A stretch of DNA of 64,000 nt from Aspidapion aeneum (GCA_963576565.1 OY755045.1:7995477-8059476), one strand, 5' to 3'; shown: positions 31,993 through 43,323, counted from the first letter of the stretch. Program-made: numbers and translations. The notes: a model not told the origin generated them from the sequence alone.

Positions 31993-32755
31993 GGCTCTGG
32001 AAAGAAATAGCGATGTACAAAATAGCGAGTATTAAAATAGCGGTATCGAAATAGCGATGTAATGAAAGGGCGACTATCAAAATAGCGATGTAATAAAATG
32101 GAGATGTAACAAAATAGCGATTGTATCAAAATAGCGATGTAACAAAATAGCGACTATCAAAATAGCGATGTAACAAAATAGCGACTATCAAAATAGCGAT
32201 GTAACAAAATAGCGATTATCAAAATAGCGATATTTTGGTTCGGTTTTGGCATATAGTTCGACAAAGGAGTTTCTTTCTAACAAATTTAAAAAAAAACTTC
32301 CCTGACTTCTTTCTCGGGATCCTAGAGGGTGTGAATCTGAACCGAACCGAACCGAACCAGCATATTTAAAAAAAAAACTCTCCAGACTTCTTTTGAACCG
32401 AAACAAACTAAACCGAATTCGGTTCGGTGCGGTTCGGTTCGGATTCACACCCTCTAGGATCCTGGAAAAGAAGTCCGGGAAGTTTTTTTTTTTTTTTTAA
32501 TTTGTTAGATAGGTTCGGTTTGGATTGGTTTGATTCGGTATTTTGATACATCGCTATTTTGGTACATCGCTATTTTGATTGTCGCTATTTTGATTGTCGC
32601 TATTTTGATACAGCGCTATTTTGATTGTCGCTATTTTGATACATCGCTATTTTGATAGTCGCTGTTTCATTACATCGCTATATTGATAGTCTCTTTTTCA
32701 TTAATCGCTGTTTCGTACGTCGCTATTTTGTACATCGCTATTTCGTTCCAGAGCC
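31993..32755. mobile_element. Foldback-type element FB3, left palindrome arm, 9-bp duplication
   Basis: The flanks TCTATGAAG at 31984-31992 and 32756-32764 are identical. The ends are GGCTCTGGAAAGAAATAGCG and, inverted, GGCTCTGGAACGAAATAGCG. Arms are arrays of AAAATAGCGATGTAAC, AAAATAGCGACTATC and related 15-16 bp units. The core has ACCGAACCGAACCGAACC and GGATCCTAGAGGGTGTG-type inverted blocks like FB2. No transposase. Confidence 0.85.
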
Positions 32756-32794
32756 TCTATGAAGATGTCATAAAGGGTTTTTGATTGAACTATT

Positions 32795-32912
32795 AAGAAC
32801 CTTTCATTTTAAAATTTGTATTGGAGAACTTGACTTTACTTTTATATCAATTCTTTTTACGGAATAACATTTTCGCGTTCTTGGTTTTTTACATGAAATG
32901 TTTTTGTTATGA
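32795..32912. repeat. Solo arm of foldback MITE J (palindrome left arm)
   Basis: GAACCTTTCATTTTAAAATT to CATGAAATGTTTTTGTTATG matches one arm of the element at 53755-54142. Mirror copy at 37729-37846. Confidence 0.7.
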
Positions 32913-32929
32913 TTTAATTTTTTTTTTTA

Positions 32930-33120
32930 TTGTTTGTTAAAAAAACAGTTTTTTTAATAATAATTTTATTATTTTTTAATTACTTTTTACACAAAATTTC
33001 GATTTTCTATTGTAATTTTTAAGAAAAAAAAAATGTATATTTTTTTAATTGCTTTGACGCCTTCCCTAAAAAACAAAATGTAACCTAAGCCCCCCAGATA
33101 TATTCCTGGGTGAGCCACTG
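32930..33120. mobile_element. Partial hAT-like end (palindrome left arm)
   Basis: Ends at 33120 with TCCTGGGTGAGCCACTG (reverse complement CAGTGGCTCACCCAGGA), preceded by a C run. The other end is not found. Mirror copy begins at 37521. Confidence 0.5.
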
Positions 33121-33497
33121 TTTTCGTACCTGTTATATTGTGTACCGGAGATATTCGGGTTATGTTAAAATTTTAAACAATATTCAATTCTAAGTTATTG
33201 AAGCAACCTCGTTGGGTGACATTCGACAAACACAATGATTAAGTTGAGAACACGAATAACATTGTTTTAAGTCATTAGATAAATGAGATTTTGACACCGA
33301 TTTTTAAGTAAATTTTGGTGTAATTTGAAACGGGTAATTTTTCATTTTTCAAACGCAAAGATTACTAAATATTTAATAGAAATTTTATATAAATAAAAAT
33401 ACGTACTAAAAAATTTAGTTAAATAAAAGGTCTTATGTAAAATCGTCTGCACTAGTGCGGTAAAGTTACTTTACCGCACTCATTTTTACCTTCCTAG

Positions 33498-33792
33498 CAG
33501 TGGTGGATATAAGATTTCCAGGAAGGAGGGGCCAAGGAAGCAAAAACCAAAATAGTTCTTGGTTTGCGTTCATTTTTAATAATTCTTGGGTCTTAAATTT
33601 AAAATTACAGTGACAAAATAAACCACTCAATGTTTTTTAGAAAAAAAACTTAAAAAAATTGATGTTGAGGGTAAATTTTCTTCAAACCTGCGGTCGATGC
33701 ATTGGCATTTGCTTCCCTTCAACTAAAAAAAGTTTTATGTGTGGGAGGGGGGGGTGCCCGGGCCCCTCTGGCCCCCCCTGGAACCGCCACTG
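33498..33792. mobile_element. hAT MITE with perfect 8-bp duplication (left arm)
   Basis: The flanks CTTCCTAG at 33490-33497 and 33793-33800 are identical. The ends are CAGTGGTGGATATAAG and AACCGCCACTG. It sits in the K repeat. Mirror copy at 36849-37143. Confidence 0.88.
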
Positions 33793-33800
33793 CTTCCTAG

Positions 33801-34320
33801 CCCGCACAGCAATGGCTAGAGAAGGTATTGTTTTCGACGAAGAATTTTTTTTGAGATAACGCCAAAAATGTGTTATTTGGGTGGATTTTGACCCATTCCA
33901 ATTCGTCGTAATGTCTGCCTGTGTGTGTGTGTGTGTGTGTTTATGTCTGTCCTTTAGACGATAGCTCCTAAACCGCTCCTAAACTCTGATTTTTTATGAA
34001 ATTTTTAGGTAAAATAGTATCCAATACTGTAAAGGGCTTATTAGATTTTGGTCAAAATCCATTATAATGCTAATAACAATTTTTTGGCAGTTTAAAAATT
34101 GAGAAAATGCTAACTTATTAACGGAGCATTGCATCAATATGTGGTTTATGGAATATAGTAGAACATGTTTCTCTCAAAAATTTAGTTTCTGAAATATTTA
34201 CAAAAACTGTTTTTAAGTCTGATCTGGAGTGGAGTTCACTTGGAGTGTGCTAACGGGCTAGGAAGGTATCAGATCCATCATGGATACATTTATTTTATTT
34301 TAGAAAAAATTTTAAAAATT
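33801..34320. repeat. Dispersed repeat 'K' with (GT)n
   Basis: CTTCCTAGCCCG at the hAT site and GGGCTAGGAAGGTATC at about 34255-34271 are inverted to each other, suggesting TIRs. Internal ACGATAGCTCCTAAACCG and AGATCCATCATGGAT. Pieces recur at 55490-55520, 60290-60345 and 63135-63170. Non-coding. Confidence 0.6.
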
Positions 34321-34377
34321 TATAAACACAAAATTTAACCCATTGACCTTTTACTTAATTTTTTATTCAACACAACA

Positions 34378-35320
34378 GCAAAACTAACCAAAGGCTTTCA
34401 AATAAATAAAGGTCTTAAACAAGGTTGCTGTATCTCGCCTACGCTCTTCAAGATATACTTGGAACAAGTCCTTAAAGTATGGAAGAGAAAATGCCAAAAC
34501 ATGGGAATTCCGTTGGACGAAACGACCTTGTATACTTTATGTTTCGCCGATGATCAGATAGTAGTGGCTCAGGATTATGACGACCTCGAATATATGACAC
34601 GAAAACTTATAGAAGAGTACAATAAGTGGGGACTAGAGGTTAATCTCAATAAGACAGAGTATATGTGTATAGGTGGAATGAAACAGGATCAAGTCTTAAA
34701 TACCGGGCAGCGAATTCAGTCCTGTGATGAGTATAAATACTTAGGTCTAAAAATTACAGCTGACGGAACACTAGGCAAAGCTATAAAAGATCGAAACGTA
34801 CAAGGAAGAAAAGCAATAACTTTATTAAATAGAATAATTTGGGACCAAAGTATATCAAAACATAACAAAAAGCTTATATATAACACCATTGTAAAAAGTA
34901 TTAATACATACGGCTCAGAAGTATGGCCAATCAAGGATAGAACAGAAAAAATGCTTTCCGCTACGGAGATGGACTATTGGAGAAGAGCAGCAGGGAATTC
35001 AAAAAGAGAAGAGTTATAAATCAAAGAATAAGAGAAATTATGACAGTGGATGAACGTACTTTAGTGGATGATATAAGAACAAAACAACTGGTGTGGTACG
35101 GACATGTACAAAGAATGAATGATGAAAGACTACCTAAACAAATACTACAATGGAAACCAACTGGCCGAAGAAAACGAGGACGGCCAATGAGAAGCTGGAG
35201 AGAAGGAATAGACAGTGAAATAAGAATAAGAGGCCTAGATGATGAATTATGGGCAAACAGAAACGAGTGGAGATTGGGTATCGGAAGACGTAGAACGTTG
35301 TGAAACCCATAAATATATAT
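34378..35320 (+). mobile_element. LINE L1, 3' part of ORF2, palindrome left arm
   Basis: Starts at AKLTKGFQINKGLKQGCC, then CISPTLFKIYLEQVLKVWKR, catalytic LCFADDQIVVAQDYDDLEY, LEVNLNKTEYMCIGG and KYLGLKITADGTLGK. One base is missing near 35008-35010 (compare AAAGAGAAAGAGTT at 58182-58195), shifting the frame; the rest, LVWYGHVQRMNDERLPKQI to LGIGRRRTL, ends at 35301. The tail is CCCATAAATATATATATA, which forms the palindrome axis. 5'-truncated, dead. Confidence 0.92.
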
Positions 35321-36264
35321 ATATATATTTATGGGTTTCACAACGTTCTACGTCTTCCGATACCCAATCTCCACTCGTTTCTGTTTGCCCATAATTCATC
35401 ATCTAGGCCTCTTATTCTTATTTCACTGTCTATTCCTTCTCTCCAGCTTCTCATTGGCCGTCCTCGTTTTCTTCGGCCAGTTGGTTTCCATTGTAGTATT
35501 TGTTTAGGTAGTCTTTCATCATTCATTCTTTGTACATGTCCGTACCACACCAGTTGTTTTGTTCTTATATCATCCACTAAAGTACGTTCATCCACTGTCA
35601 TAATTTCTCTTATTCTTTGATTTATAACTCTTCTCTTTTTGAATTCCCTGCTGCTCTTCTCCAATAGTCCATCTCCGTAGCGGAAAGCATTTTTTCTGTT
35701 CTATCCTTGATTGGCCATACTTCTGAGCCGTATGTATTAATACTTTTTACAATGGTGTTATATATAAGCTTTTTGTTATGTTTTGATATACTTTGGTCCC
35801 AAATTATTCTATTTAATAAAGTTATTGCTTTTCTTCCTTGTACGTTTCGATCTTTTATAGCTTTGCCTAGTGTTCCGTCAGCTGTAATTTTTAGACCTAA
35901 GTATTTATACTCATCACAGGACTGAATTCGCTGCCCGGTATTTAAGACTTGATCCTGTTTCATTCCACCTATACACATATACTCTGTCTTATTGAGATTA
36001 ACCTCTAGTCCCCACTTATTGTACTCTTCTATAAGTTTTCGTGTCATATATTCGAGGTCGTCATAATCCTGAGCCACTACTATCTGATCATCGGCGAAAC
36101 ATAAAGTATACAAGGTCGTTTCGTCCAACGGAATTCCCATGTTTTGGCATTTTCTCTTCCATACTTTAAGGACTTGTTCCAAGTATATCTTGAAGAGCGT
36201 AGGCGAGATACAGCAACCTTGTTTAAGACCTTTATTTATTTGAAAGCCTTTGGTTAGTTTTGCT
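35321..36264 (-). mobile_element. LINE L1, mirror copy in palindrome right arm
   Basis: Exact reverse complement of 34378-35320, including the single-base frameshift. Confidence 0.92.
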
Positions 36265-36848
36265 GTTGTGTTGAATAAAAAATTAAGTAAAAGGTCAATG
36301 GGTTAAATTTTGTGTTTATAAATTTTTAAAATTTTTTCTAAAATAAAATAAATGTATCCATGATGGATCTGATACCTTCCTAGCCCGTTAGCACACTCCA
36401 AGTGAACTCCACTCCAGATCAGACTTAAAAACAGTTTTTGTAAATATTTCAGAAACTAAATTTTTGAGAGAAACATGTTCTACTATATTCCATAAACCAC
36501 ATATTGATGCAATGCTCCGTTAATAAGTTAGCATTTTCTCAATTTTTAAACTGCCAAAAAATTGTTATTAGCATTATAATGGATTTTGACCAAAATCTAA
36601 TAAGCCCTTTACAGTATTGGATACTATTTTACCTAAAAATTTCATAAAAAATCAGAGTTTAGGAGCGGTTTAGGAGCTATCGTCTAAAGGACAGACATAA
36701 ACACACACACACACACACACAGGCAGACATTACGACGAATTGGAATGGGTCAAAATCCACCCAAATAACACATTTTTGGCGTTATCTCAAAAAAAATTCT
36801 TCGTCGAAAACAATACCTTCTCTAGCCATTGCTGTGCGGGCTAGGAAG

Positions 36849-37143
36849 CAGTGGCGGTTCCAGGGGGGGCCAGAGGGGCCCGGGCACCCCCCCCTCCCAC
36901 ACATAAAACTTTTTTTAGTTGAAGGGAAGCAAATGCCAATGCATCGACCGCAGGTTTGAAGAAAATTTACCCTCAACATCAATTTTTTTAAGTTTTTTTT
37001 CTAAAAAACATTGAGTGGTTTATTTTGTCACTGTAATTTTAAATTTAAGACCCAAGAATTATTAAAAATGAACGCAAACCAAGAACTATTTTGGTTTTTG
37101 CTTCCTTGGCCCCTCCTTCCTGGAAATCTTATATCCACCACTG
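36849..37143. mobile_element. hAT MITE, mirror copy (right arm)
   Basis: Reverse complement of 33498-33792, with the same CTAGGAAG duplications on both sides. Confidence 0.88.
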
Positions 37144-37885
37144 CTAGGAAGGTAAAAATGAGTGCGGTAAAGTAACTTTACCGCACTAGTGCAGACGATT
37201 TTACATAAGACCTTTTATTTAACTAAATTTTTTAGTACGTATTTTTATTTATATAAAATTTCTATTAAATATTTAGTAATCTTTGCGTTTGAAAAATGAA
37301 AAATTACCCGTTTCAAATTACACCAAAATTTACTTAAAAATCGGTGTCAAAATCTCATTTATCTAATGACTTAAAACAATGTTATTCGTGTTCTCAACTT
37401 AATCATTGTGTTTGTCGAATGTCACCCAACGAGGTTGCTTCAATAACTTAGAATTGAATATTGTTTAAAATTTTAACATAACCCGAATATCTCCGGTACA
37501 CAATATAACAGGTACGAAAACAGTGGCTCACCCAGGAATATATCTGGGGGGCTTAGGTTACATTTTGTTTTTTAGGGAAGGCGTCAAAGCAATTAAAAAA
37601 ATATACATTTTTTTTTTCTTAAAAATTACAATAGAAAATCGAAATTTTGTGTAAAAAGTAATTAAAAAATAATAAAATTATTATTAAAAAAACTGTTTTT
37701 TTAACAAACAATAAAAAAAAAAATTAAATCATAACAAAAACATTTCATGTAAAAAACCAAGAACGCGAAAATGTTATTCCGTAAAAAGAATTGATATAAA
37801 AGTAAAGTCAAGTTCTCCAATACAAATTTTAAAATGAAAGGTTCTTAATAGTTCAATCAAAAACCCTTTATGACATCTTCATAGA

Positions 37886-38632
37886 GGCTCTGGAACGAAA
37901 TAGCGATGTACAAAATAGCGACGTACGAAACAGCGATTAATGAAAAAGAGACTATCAATATAGCGATGTAATGAAACAGCGACTATCAAAATAGCGATGT
38001 ATCAAAATAGCGACAATCAAAATAGCGCTGTATCAAAATAGCGACAATCAAAATAGCGATGTACCAAAATAGCGATGTATCAAAATACCGAATCAAACCA
38101 ATCCAAACCGAACCTATCTAACAAATTAAAAAAAAAAAAAAACTTCCCGGACTTCTTTTCCAGGATCCTAGAGGGTGTGAATCCGAACCGAACCGCACCG
38201 AACCGAATTCGGTTTAGTTTGTTTCGGTTCAAAAGAAGTCTGGAGAGTTTTTTTTTTAAATATGCTGGTTCGGTTCGGTTCGGTTCAGATTCACACCCTC
38301 TAGGATCCCGAGAAAGAAGTCAGGGAAGTTTTTTTTTAAATTTGTTAGAAAGAAACTCCTTTGTCGAACTATATGCCAAAACCGAACCAAAATATCGCTA
38401 TTTTGATAATCGCTATTTTGTTACATCGCTATTTTGATAGTCGCTATTTTGTTACATCGCTATTTTGATAGTCGCTATTTTGTTACATCGCTATTTTGAT
38501 ACAATCGCTATTTTGTTACATCTCCATTTTATTACATCGCTATTTTGATAGTCGCCCTTTCATTACATCGCTATTTCGATACCGCTATTTTAATACTCGC
38601 TATTTTGTACATCGCTATTTCTTTCCAGAGCC
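37886..38632. mobile_element. Foldback element FB3, mirror copy (right arm)
   Basis: Reverse complement of 31993-32755 but 16 bp shorter: one CAATCAAAATAGCGA-type unit fewer. The flanks CTTCATAGA on both sides are the mirrored 9-bp duplication. Confidence 0.85.
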
Positions 38633-38916
38633 CTTCATAGATCCACCGTTCGTGGATTAGAGCTACATCAATTTTGCTCACTCTTAAGCCCGGTCTAGAC
38701 ATAACATTTTACCTTACGTCTTGCCTGTCAGTCAAAAGGGTCAAGTATGACGGTTGAAAGACTAGCGTACACACTTGATAGTTTTAACGTACGTTTTTAG
38801 ATCAGTTTTTGATACACGATGGAGGAAGCACTGCTTTTGTCAATAATGTTTTTTGTTTTAAATGTCTATGATTTAACCGTTTCAGTAGCTAACCATAGTT
38901 TTTTAACCAGTTTTTC

Positions 38917-38920
<4 letters not shown>

Positions 38921-38962
<42 letters not shown>
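38921..38962. repeat. (TA)n microsatellite at palindrome border
   Basis: About 40 bp of alternating TA, then TTTTATTCAACACAC. It abuts the point where the right arm stops matching the left. Confidence 0.9.
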
Positions 38963-38963
<1 letters not shown>

Positions 38964-39985
38964 ATTCAACACACTTAGTGCGGTTCAAAAAATTCTAATA
39001 AGATTGGAAAAACTAGTTTTTTATTTTAAGCAATATATGTATTATAGCGGGTTGAATTTACATTTTAAAGTAGTGTTATGACGTCCAATAAGAGGACTGT
39101 TTATTTCGATTTGCATGTTTATACAATTAATAAAAAATAACGTGCTTGTTTCTGTTAAATTGAATTTAATTTTGAATTGAATATCTTTATTAGCTTTGCT
39201 TTAGCAATTCAATAAATAATCACTTTAACAATTCAATAAATAATCACTGATTAGACATTTAAAGAGTAGGTTTGGTCTTTTTGCTGCAGTTCGGCACCTG
39301 TCTGGAAACTGTGAAAAAGTTCTTTTTTTTCTCTCTCTCAAAAGAGTCATTTGGAGTAATCGAAGTAGCGCCTTATCTTCCTGAACTTGACTTACTTTTC
39401 GCCTGCCAGATCGTCCTTGTTTCATTTCAAGTGATTGTTCTTTTATCCATCTTTTATTTATAGAATAAACAGCACTTTAGTTAGTTAGTTAGTTTTTTTT
39501 AAATCAGCTGTTCAAAGCTATTGCATTAAAGGAACAACAGAAAATTGACATCAATATAGTCTCCGTTTTGGTTGTAAACAAGAGAACTCTTTTAATGATC
39601 GAAAGCAAAAATACGCTTATTCGTTGTAGCTATATCTGTCATGTCTCGGTAGTATACACAAATGAAGTGTTTTTCTGCCTTTTCGACCGAAAAACCCTTT
39701 AAAAAAAGCTCCAAATGTTCTCATTAACCTGATAACAAAAAAATCGATTTAAAGGACACCCAGCATGTCAAAGCCTACTTAAAATTCTACACCAACTCAG
39801 ACGCGAATTTTTGTATTTTCTTTAATCAGGTTTCAATTTTTTTGATTTAGTTTTTGTATTGGTTTGTTTTGGTGCCTTATGGGACTGAGGAATCAGCCTA
39901 TAAAAATCTTACACAAGTATTGTATTTATTTTTTTATCTACGACAAAATAAACTAATAATATTAGTGGAACGAGTTTCTTATCAC
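38963..39985. other. No gene recognised
   Basis: AT-rich, a short (TTAG)n at 39478-39495, no coding motifs. Confidence 0.35.
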
Positions 39986-39989
39986 TTTA

Positions 39990-40335
39990 GGTACAGTCCT
40001 GCATATGCAGCATCATCAAATTTGTTTGAATTGAGGTTTTTGAAATCTCCAATGAACCCTCAATCTCGCGATATGTCACATGTCGATCGTCCGTGATAAG
40101 CATGTGCACATCGATGTTTTCCTGGGTGACAGCCGTTTTTGGTGCACCTGGCCTTGGATTGTCGCTAAGGCTAATCCGTCCACGCTTGAATTTTTCATAC
40201 CAACGAGAAACTGTCGACGGATGTAGTGCTTCATTACCGAAAACAGAAATCAACTCGGCAAGGCATTCTTGTTGAGATAATTTTTTTTCGAAAGTGCTAA
40301 AAACTATAGCCCGTAAATGATTTCGATTTAATTCT
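39990..40335 (-). pseudogene. Mariner transposase N-terminal fragment
   Basis: The minus strand encodes about 115 residues: FSTFEKKLSQQECLAELIS, VFGNEALHPSTVSRWYEKF, GRISLSDNPRPGAPKTAV, TQENIDVHMLITDDRHVTYR and EIEGSLEISKTSIQ. This is the paired helix-turn-helix DNA-binding region of mariner transposases, including the RPGAPKT linker. The catalytic D,D34D domain is absent: the similarity stops at MLHMQDCT. The frame is open, but without the catalytic domain and TIRs it is a remnant. Opposite-strand ORFs are shadows. Confidence 0.9.
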
Positions 40336-40399
40336 ATTTTTTGGCTGATTTGTTAGCTTCAAGGACTAGATTAAACAATAATGAAGATAACGTATTTTG

Positions 40400-41367
40400 A
40401 AGGATAATATAATAATCCCTACTCCTAAGAACTATTGACAGAGAAAGGTTATTAAAAAAACTTTATGAATTTGGTCTAAGGGGAAAAGTATTAGAATGGT
40501 TTAGAAATTGTATATGCAACAGGACACACAGAATCAAAATTTTGAATTCACTATCATCGGAAAAATCAAATTAGGGGTACCACAGGGAAGTAAATTGGGC
40601 CCATTATTTTTATTTTATATATTAATGACCTACCACATAGTTTAAAAAAATGGTATGATACAGATGTTTGCAGATGATACATTACTTTATTTAAAAGAAA
40701 CTTTATTAGAAAACCTTACTAACAAAACAAAATGTATGATTTTAAATTTAAAAAGTAACTAAAGAAATTTTGCAATCACTATAAATAATGAGAAGTTATA
40801 AATTACAAATTTGTTCAATTAAATATTTTGCTATAATCATAGACTTAAAATTAGAGTTTGATAAATACTATAAACATATAATAATATTGGTTATTTAGGA
40901 AGGATTAGTTATTATTTATCTTTTTTTCTTAATGTGTTTACAATACAACAATATTACAACATTTTCCCTTTTGCTCAACTATATTATACACAGCGAATGA
41001 AAATATTATAGATGAACTTCAAATATTACAAAATAGAGCAATGAAGATAATTCTCAAAGCAGATAAATACACAAAAATTTCACTAATGTTCAAAAATTAA
41101 ATTGGCTTAATGTCAAAAATTTCATTTTCTATAATGTTTGTATATTTATTAACAAAATTCAACATAACCTACTACCAGAACAGTTGAAAGATTTTGTCCT
41201 CCAAAATTCAAATTTCCATTCACATTATACAAGATACAAAGACGATTTTCATTTAAATAATTCCGAAAAATTAATTGTCCAAAAAACAATTTTTTGTAAA
41301 TGTTTGTCAGAATTTAATAAATTGAAAACTCAATTAAAAATTTCAAGAAACTAAACACATTTAAAAG
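40400..41367 (+). mobile_element. Decayed CR1-like LINE RT, interrupted at its 3' end
   Basis: Scattered RT blocks in changing frames: LLKKLYEFGLRGKVLEWF and CICNRTHRIKI, LGVPQGSKLGPLF (about 40573-40610), a FADDTLLYLKE-like segment near 40665-40700, and a C-terminal LLPEQLKDFVLQNSNFHSHY with FNKLKTQLKI. The element continues after the inserted array at 42642 (TFKRSLKKYLLSKQFV, then the 3' UTR). Confidence 0.75.
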
Positions 41368-42641
41368 AACCGGTTTCGACCTTTTTGGGCCATCCTCAGG
41401 TGAATGTAGGCGATAGCTTCGTGTAGAGCATAAGTTGTGTGAAACCACCAGAAGCAACTACTCCGAGGGAAAATACCCCTACCGGCATTGAATTATTATT
41501 ATCCTCGTGATCGACGTTGGAGAAAGTGAAAACCAAACAGTCTTAACAAGTTTCCAACGAAAGCCTCAAACCATCAGTATAATTCAATGCCGGTAGGGGT
41601 ATTTTCCCTCGGAGTAGTTGCTCCTGGTGGTTTCACACAACTTATGCTCTACACGGAGCTATCGCCTACATTCACCTGAGGATGGCCCAAAAGGTCGAAA
41701 CCGGTCCGGTCGTGGATTGGCATGGAACATTTGTTCCTGACTATCAGGACGTGTTCCAGACGGGGATCACTCGTATCCTCGTGATCGACGTTGGAGAAAG
41801 TGACAACCAAACAGTTTTAACAAGTTCCCAACGAAAGCCTCAAACCATCAGTATAATTCAAGGCCGGTAGGGGTATTTTCCCTCGGAGTAGTTGCTCCTG
41901 GTGGTTTCACACAACTTATGCTCTACACGGAGCTATCGCCTACATTCACCTGAGGATGGCCCAAAAGGTCGAAACCGGTCCGGTCGTGGATTGGCATGGA
42001 ACATTTGTTCCTGACTATCAGGACGTGTTCCAGACGGGGATCACTCGTATCCTCGTGATCGACGTTGGAGAAAGTGACAACCAAACAGTTTTAACAAGTT
42101 CCCAATGAAAGCCTCAAACCATCAGTATAATTCAATGCCGGTAGGGGTATTTTCCCTCGGAGTAGTTGCTTCTGGTGGTTTCACACAACTTATGCTCTAC
42201 ACGGAGCTATCGCCTACATTCACCTGAGGATGGCCCAAAAGGTCGAAACCGGTCCGGTCGTGGATTGGCATGGAACATTTGTTCCTGACTATCAGGACGT
42301 GTTCCAGACGGGGATCACTCGTATCCTCGTGATCGACGTTGGAGAAAGTGACAACCAAACAGTTTTAACAAGTTCCCAATGAAAGCCTCAAACCATCAGT
42401 ATAATTCAATGCCGGTAGGGGTATTTTCCCTCGGAGTAGTTGCTCCTGGTGGTTTCACACAACTTATGCTCTACACGGAGCTATCGCCTACATTCACCTG
42501 AGGATGGCCCAAAAGGTCGAAACCGGTCCGGTCGTGGATTGGCATGGAACATTTGTTCCTGACTATCAGGACGTGTTCCAGACGGGGATCACTCGTATCC
42601 TCGTGATCGACGTTGGAGAACGTGAAAACCAAACAGTTTTA
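41368..42641 (+). mobile_element. Penelope-like tandem array (274-bp units, inverted head), 11-bp duplication
   Basis: The flanks ACATTTAAAAG at 41357-41367 and 42642-42652 are identical. 41368-41495 is a reversed partial unit; from 41496 direct units follow with an exact 274-bp period (CAATGCCGG marks at 41583, 41857, 42131 and 42405). Each unit has CTCGGAGTAGTTGCTCCTGG, CTTATGCTCTACACGGAGC and CTGAGGATGGCCCAAAAGG then TCGAAACCGG. Tandem direct copies with an inverted stub are known for Penelope-like elements. No RT is in the insert, so the class is inferred. The nominal 62-codon ORFs follow the repeat and are not credible genes. Confidence 0.65.
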
Positions 42642-42890
42642 ACATTTAAAAGAAGTTTAAAAAAATATTTATTGTCAAAGCAGTTTGTTTGATTATATTA
42701 TTATTCATTTGGATGTAGTATAAATTATTGTAACTTATAGTTGAACATATTACTTAAGCTATAAATATTTACATAGTTAACAATTAGATTATACATAGTT
42801 TAATTTATTTTACTACTGATATTGTAGCATATTCTTGATAAATAAAGCTTTAATAACTTTAATAAGAACACTGATTGTCGTAAAAAATAA
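42642..42890 (+). mobile_element. CR1-like LINE 3' end after the inserted array
   Basis: Resumes the LINE of 40400-41367: KRSLKKYLLSKQFV and a stop at 42690, then an AT-rich 3' UTR ending near TAAATAAAGCTTTAATAACT. Confidence 0.7.
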
Positions 42891-43323
42891 TACAAAGTTT
42901 TGAACAAAACTTTTTTGTAGTTAGCTAAAAAAATTGTCAAAAATTTTCAAATTTTTCCAAATTTTTCACATTTTTCCAAATTTTTCCAAAAATTCCAAAT
43001 TCAAAATTTTCAAAATTTTTTCAAAAGTTTGAAAATTTTCAAATATTATTTGTTATAAAAAAAATCAAAAAAACGTAGTCAATACTTTGAGAATAAAACA
43101 GTATTGTTACTGCTGGATCACAGTCACACTTTCAGTTCGATTCGTTAATTTGGCCCAACAGCCTTTTTTGGCCAAATGTGTGCGAGCGCACCAAAATCTG
43201 TTTTTTTGGTGCTTTAACAGTCGAACACTTTTTCCAGTCTTTTTTGATGTTTCAAAGAACGATTCATGAATAAAAGTTCTCCCCCATTAACTGATTTGGG
43301 TCCGTGAACTTAGTTAGCATTGA
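42891..43323. repeat. Simple A/T tract of CAAATTTTTC units, then nothing recognised
   Basis: 42935-43055 is a loose repeat of TTTTTCCAAA / TTTTCAAAA. The rest has no gene. Confidence 0.5.

Larger units (their letters stand above)
31703..38922. repeat. Near-perfect ~7.2-kb palindrome, axis at about 35320
   Basis: Mirrored positions sum to 70641 from the centre out to about 32650/37990, and to 70625 beyond. The shift of 16 is one extra minisatellite unit in the left arm of FB3. Otherwise every checked stretch is identical, including homopolymers and a (GT)n run of equal length. The arms carry the same LINE 3' end, hAT MITE, foldback element and partial G element. The axis is the AT repeat at the end of LINE L1 (CCATAAATATATATAT / ATATATTTATGG). 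The right border (38921) is the start of a (TA)n tract. Confidence 0.93.

Noticed and set aside
36661..36722. (GT)n / (AC)n tract as a regulatory Z-DNA site
   Set aside because: A plain microsatellite inside repeat K, mirrored exactly in the palindrome; nothing links it to regulation.
41395..42530. Calling the CTGARGAT...GAAAC motif a hammerhead ribozyme
   Set aside because: One extra base before stem II, and I could not establish stems I and III by eye. Kept as a finding, not a feature.
41682..42692. 62-codon ORFs (MAQKVETGPVVDWHGTF...) repeated in the 274-bp array
   Set aside because: The period 274 is not a multiple of three, the ORFs end at different places, and one copy of the unit lacks the ORF. 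They follow the repeat and not selection.
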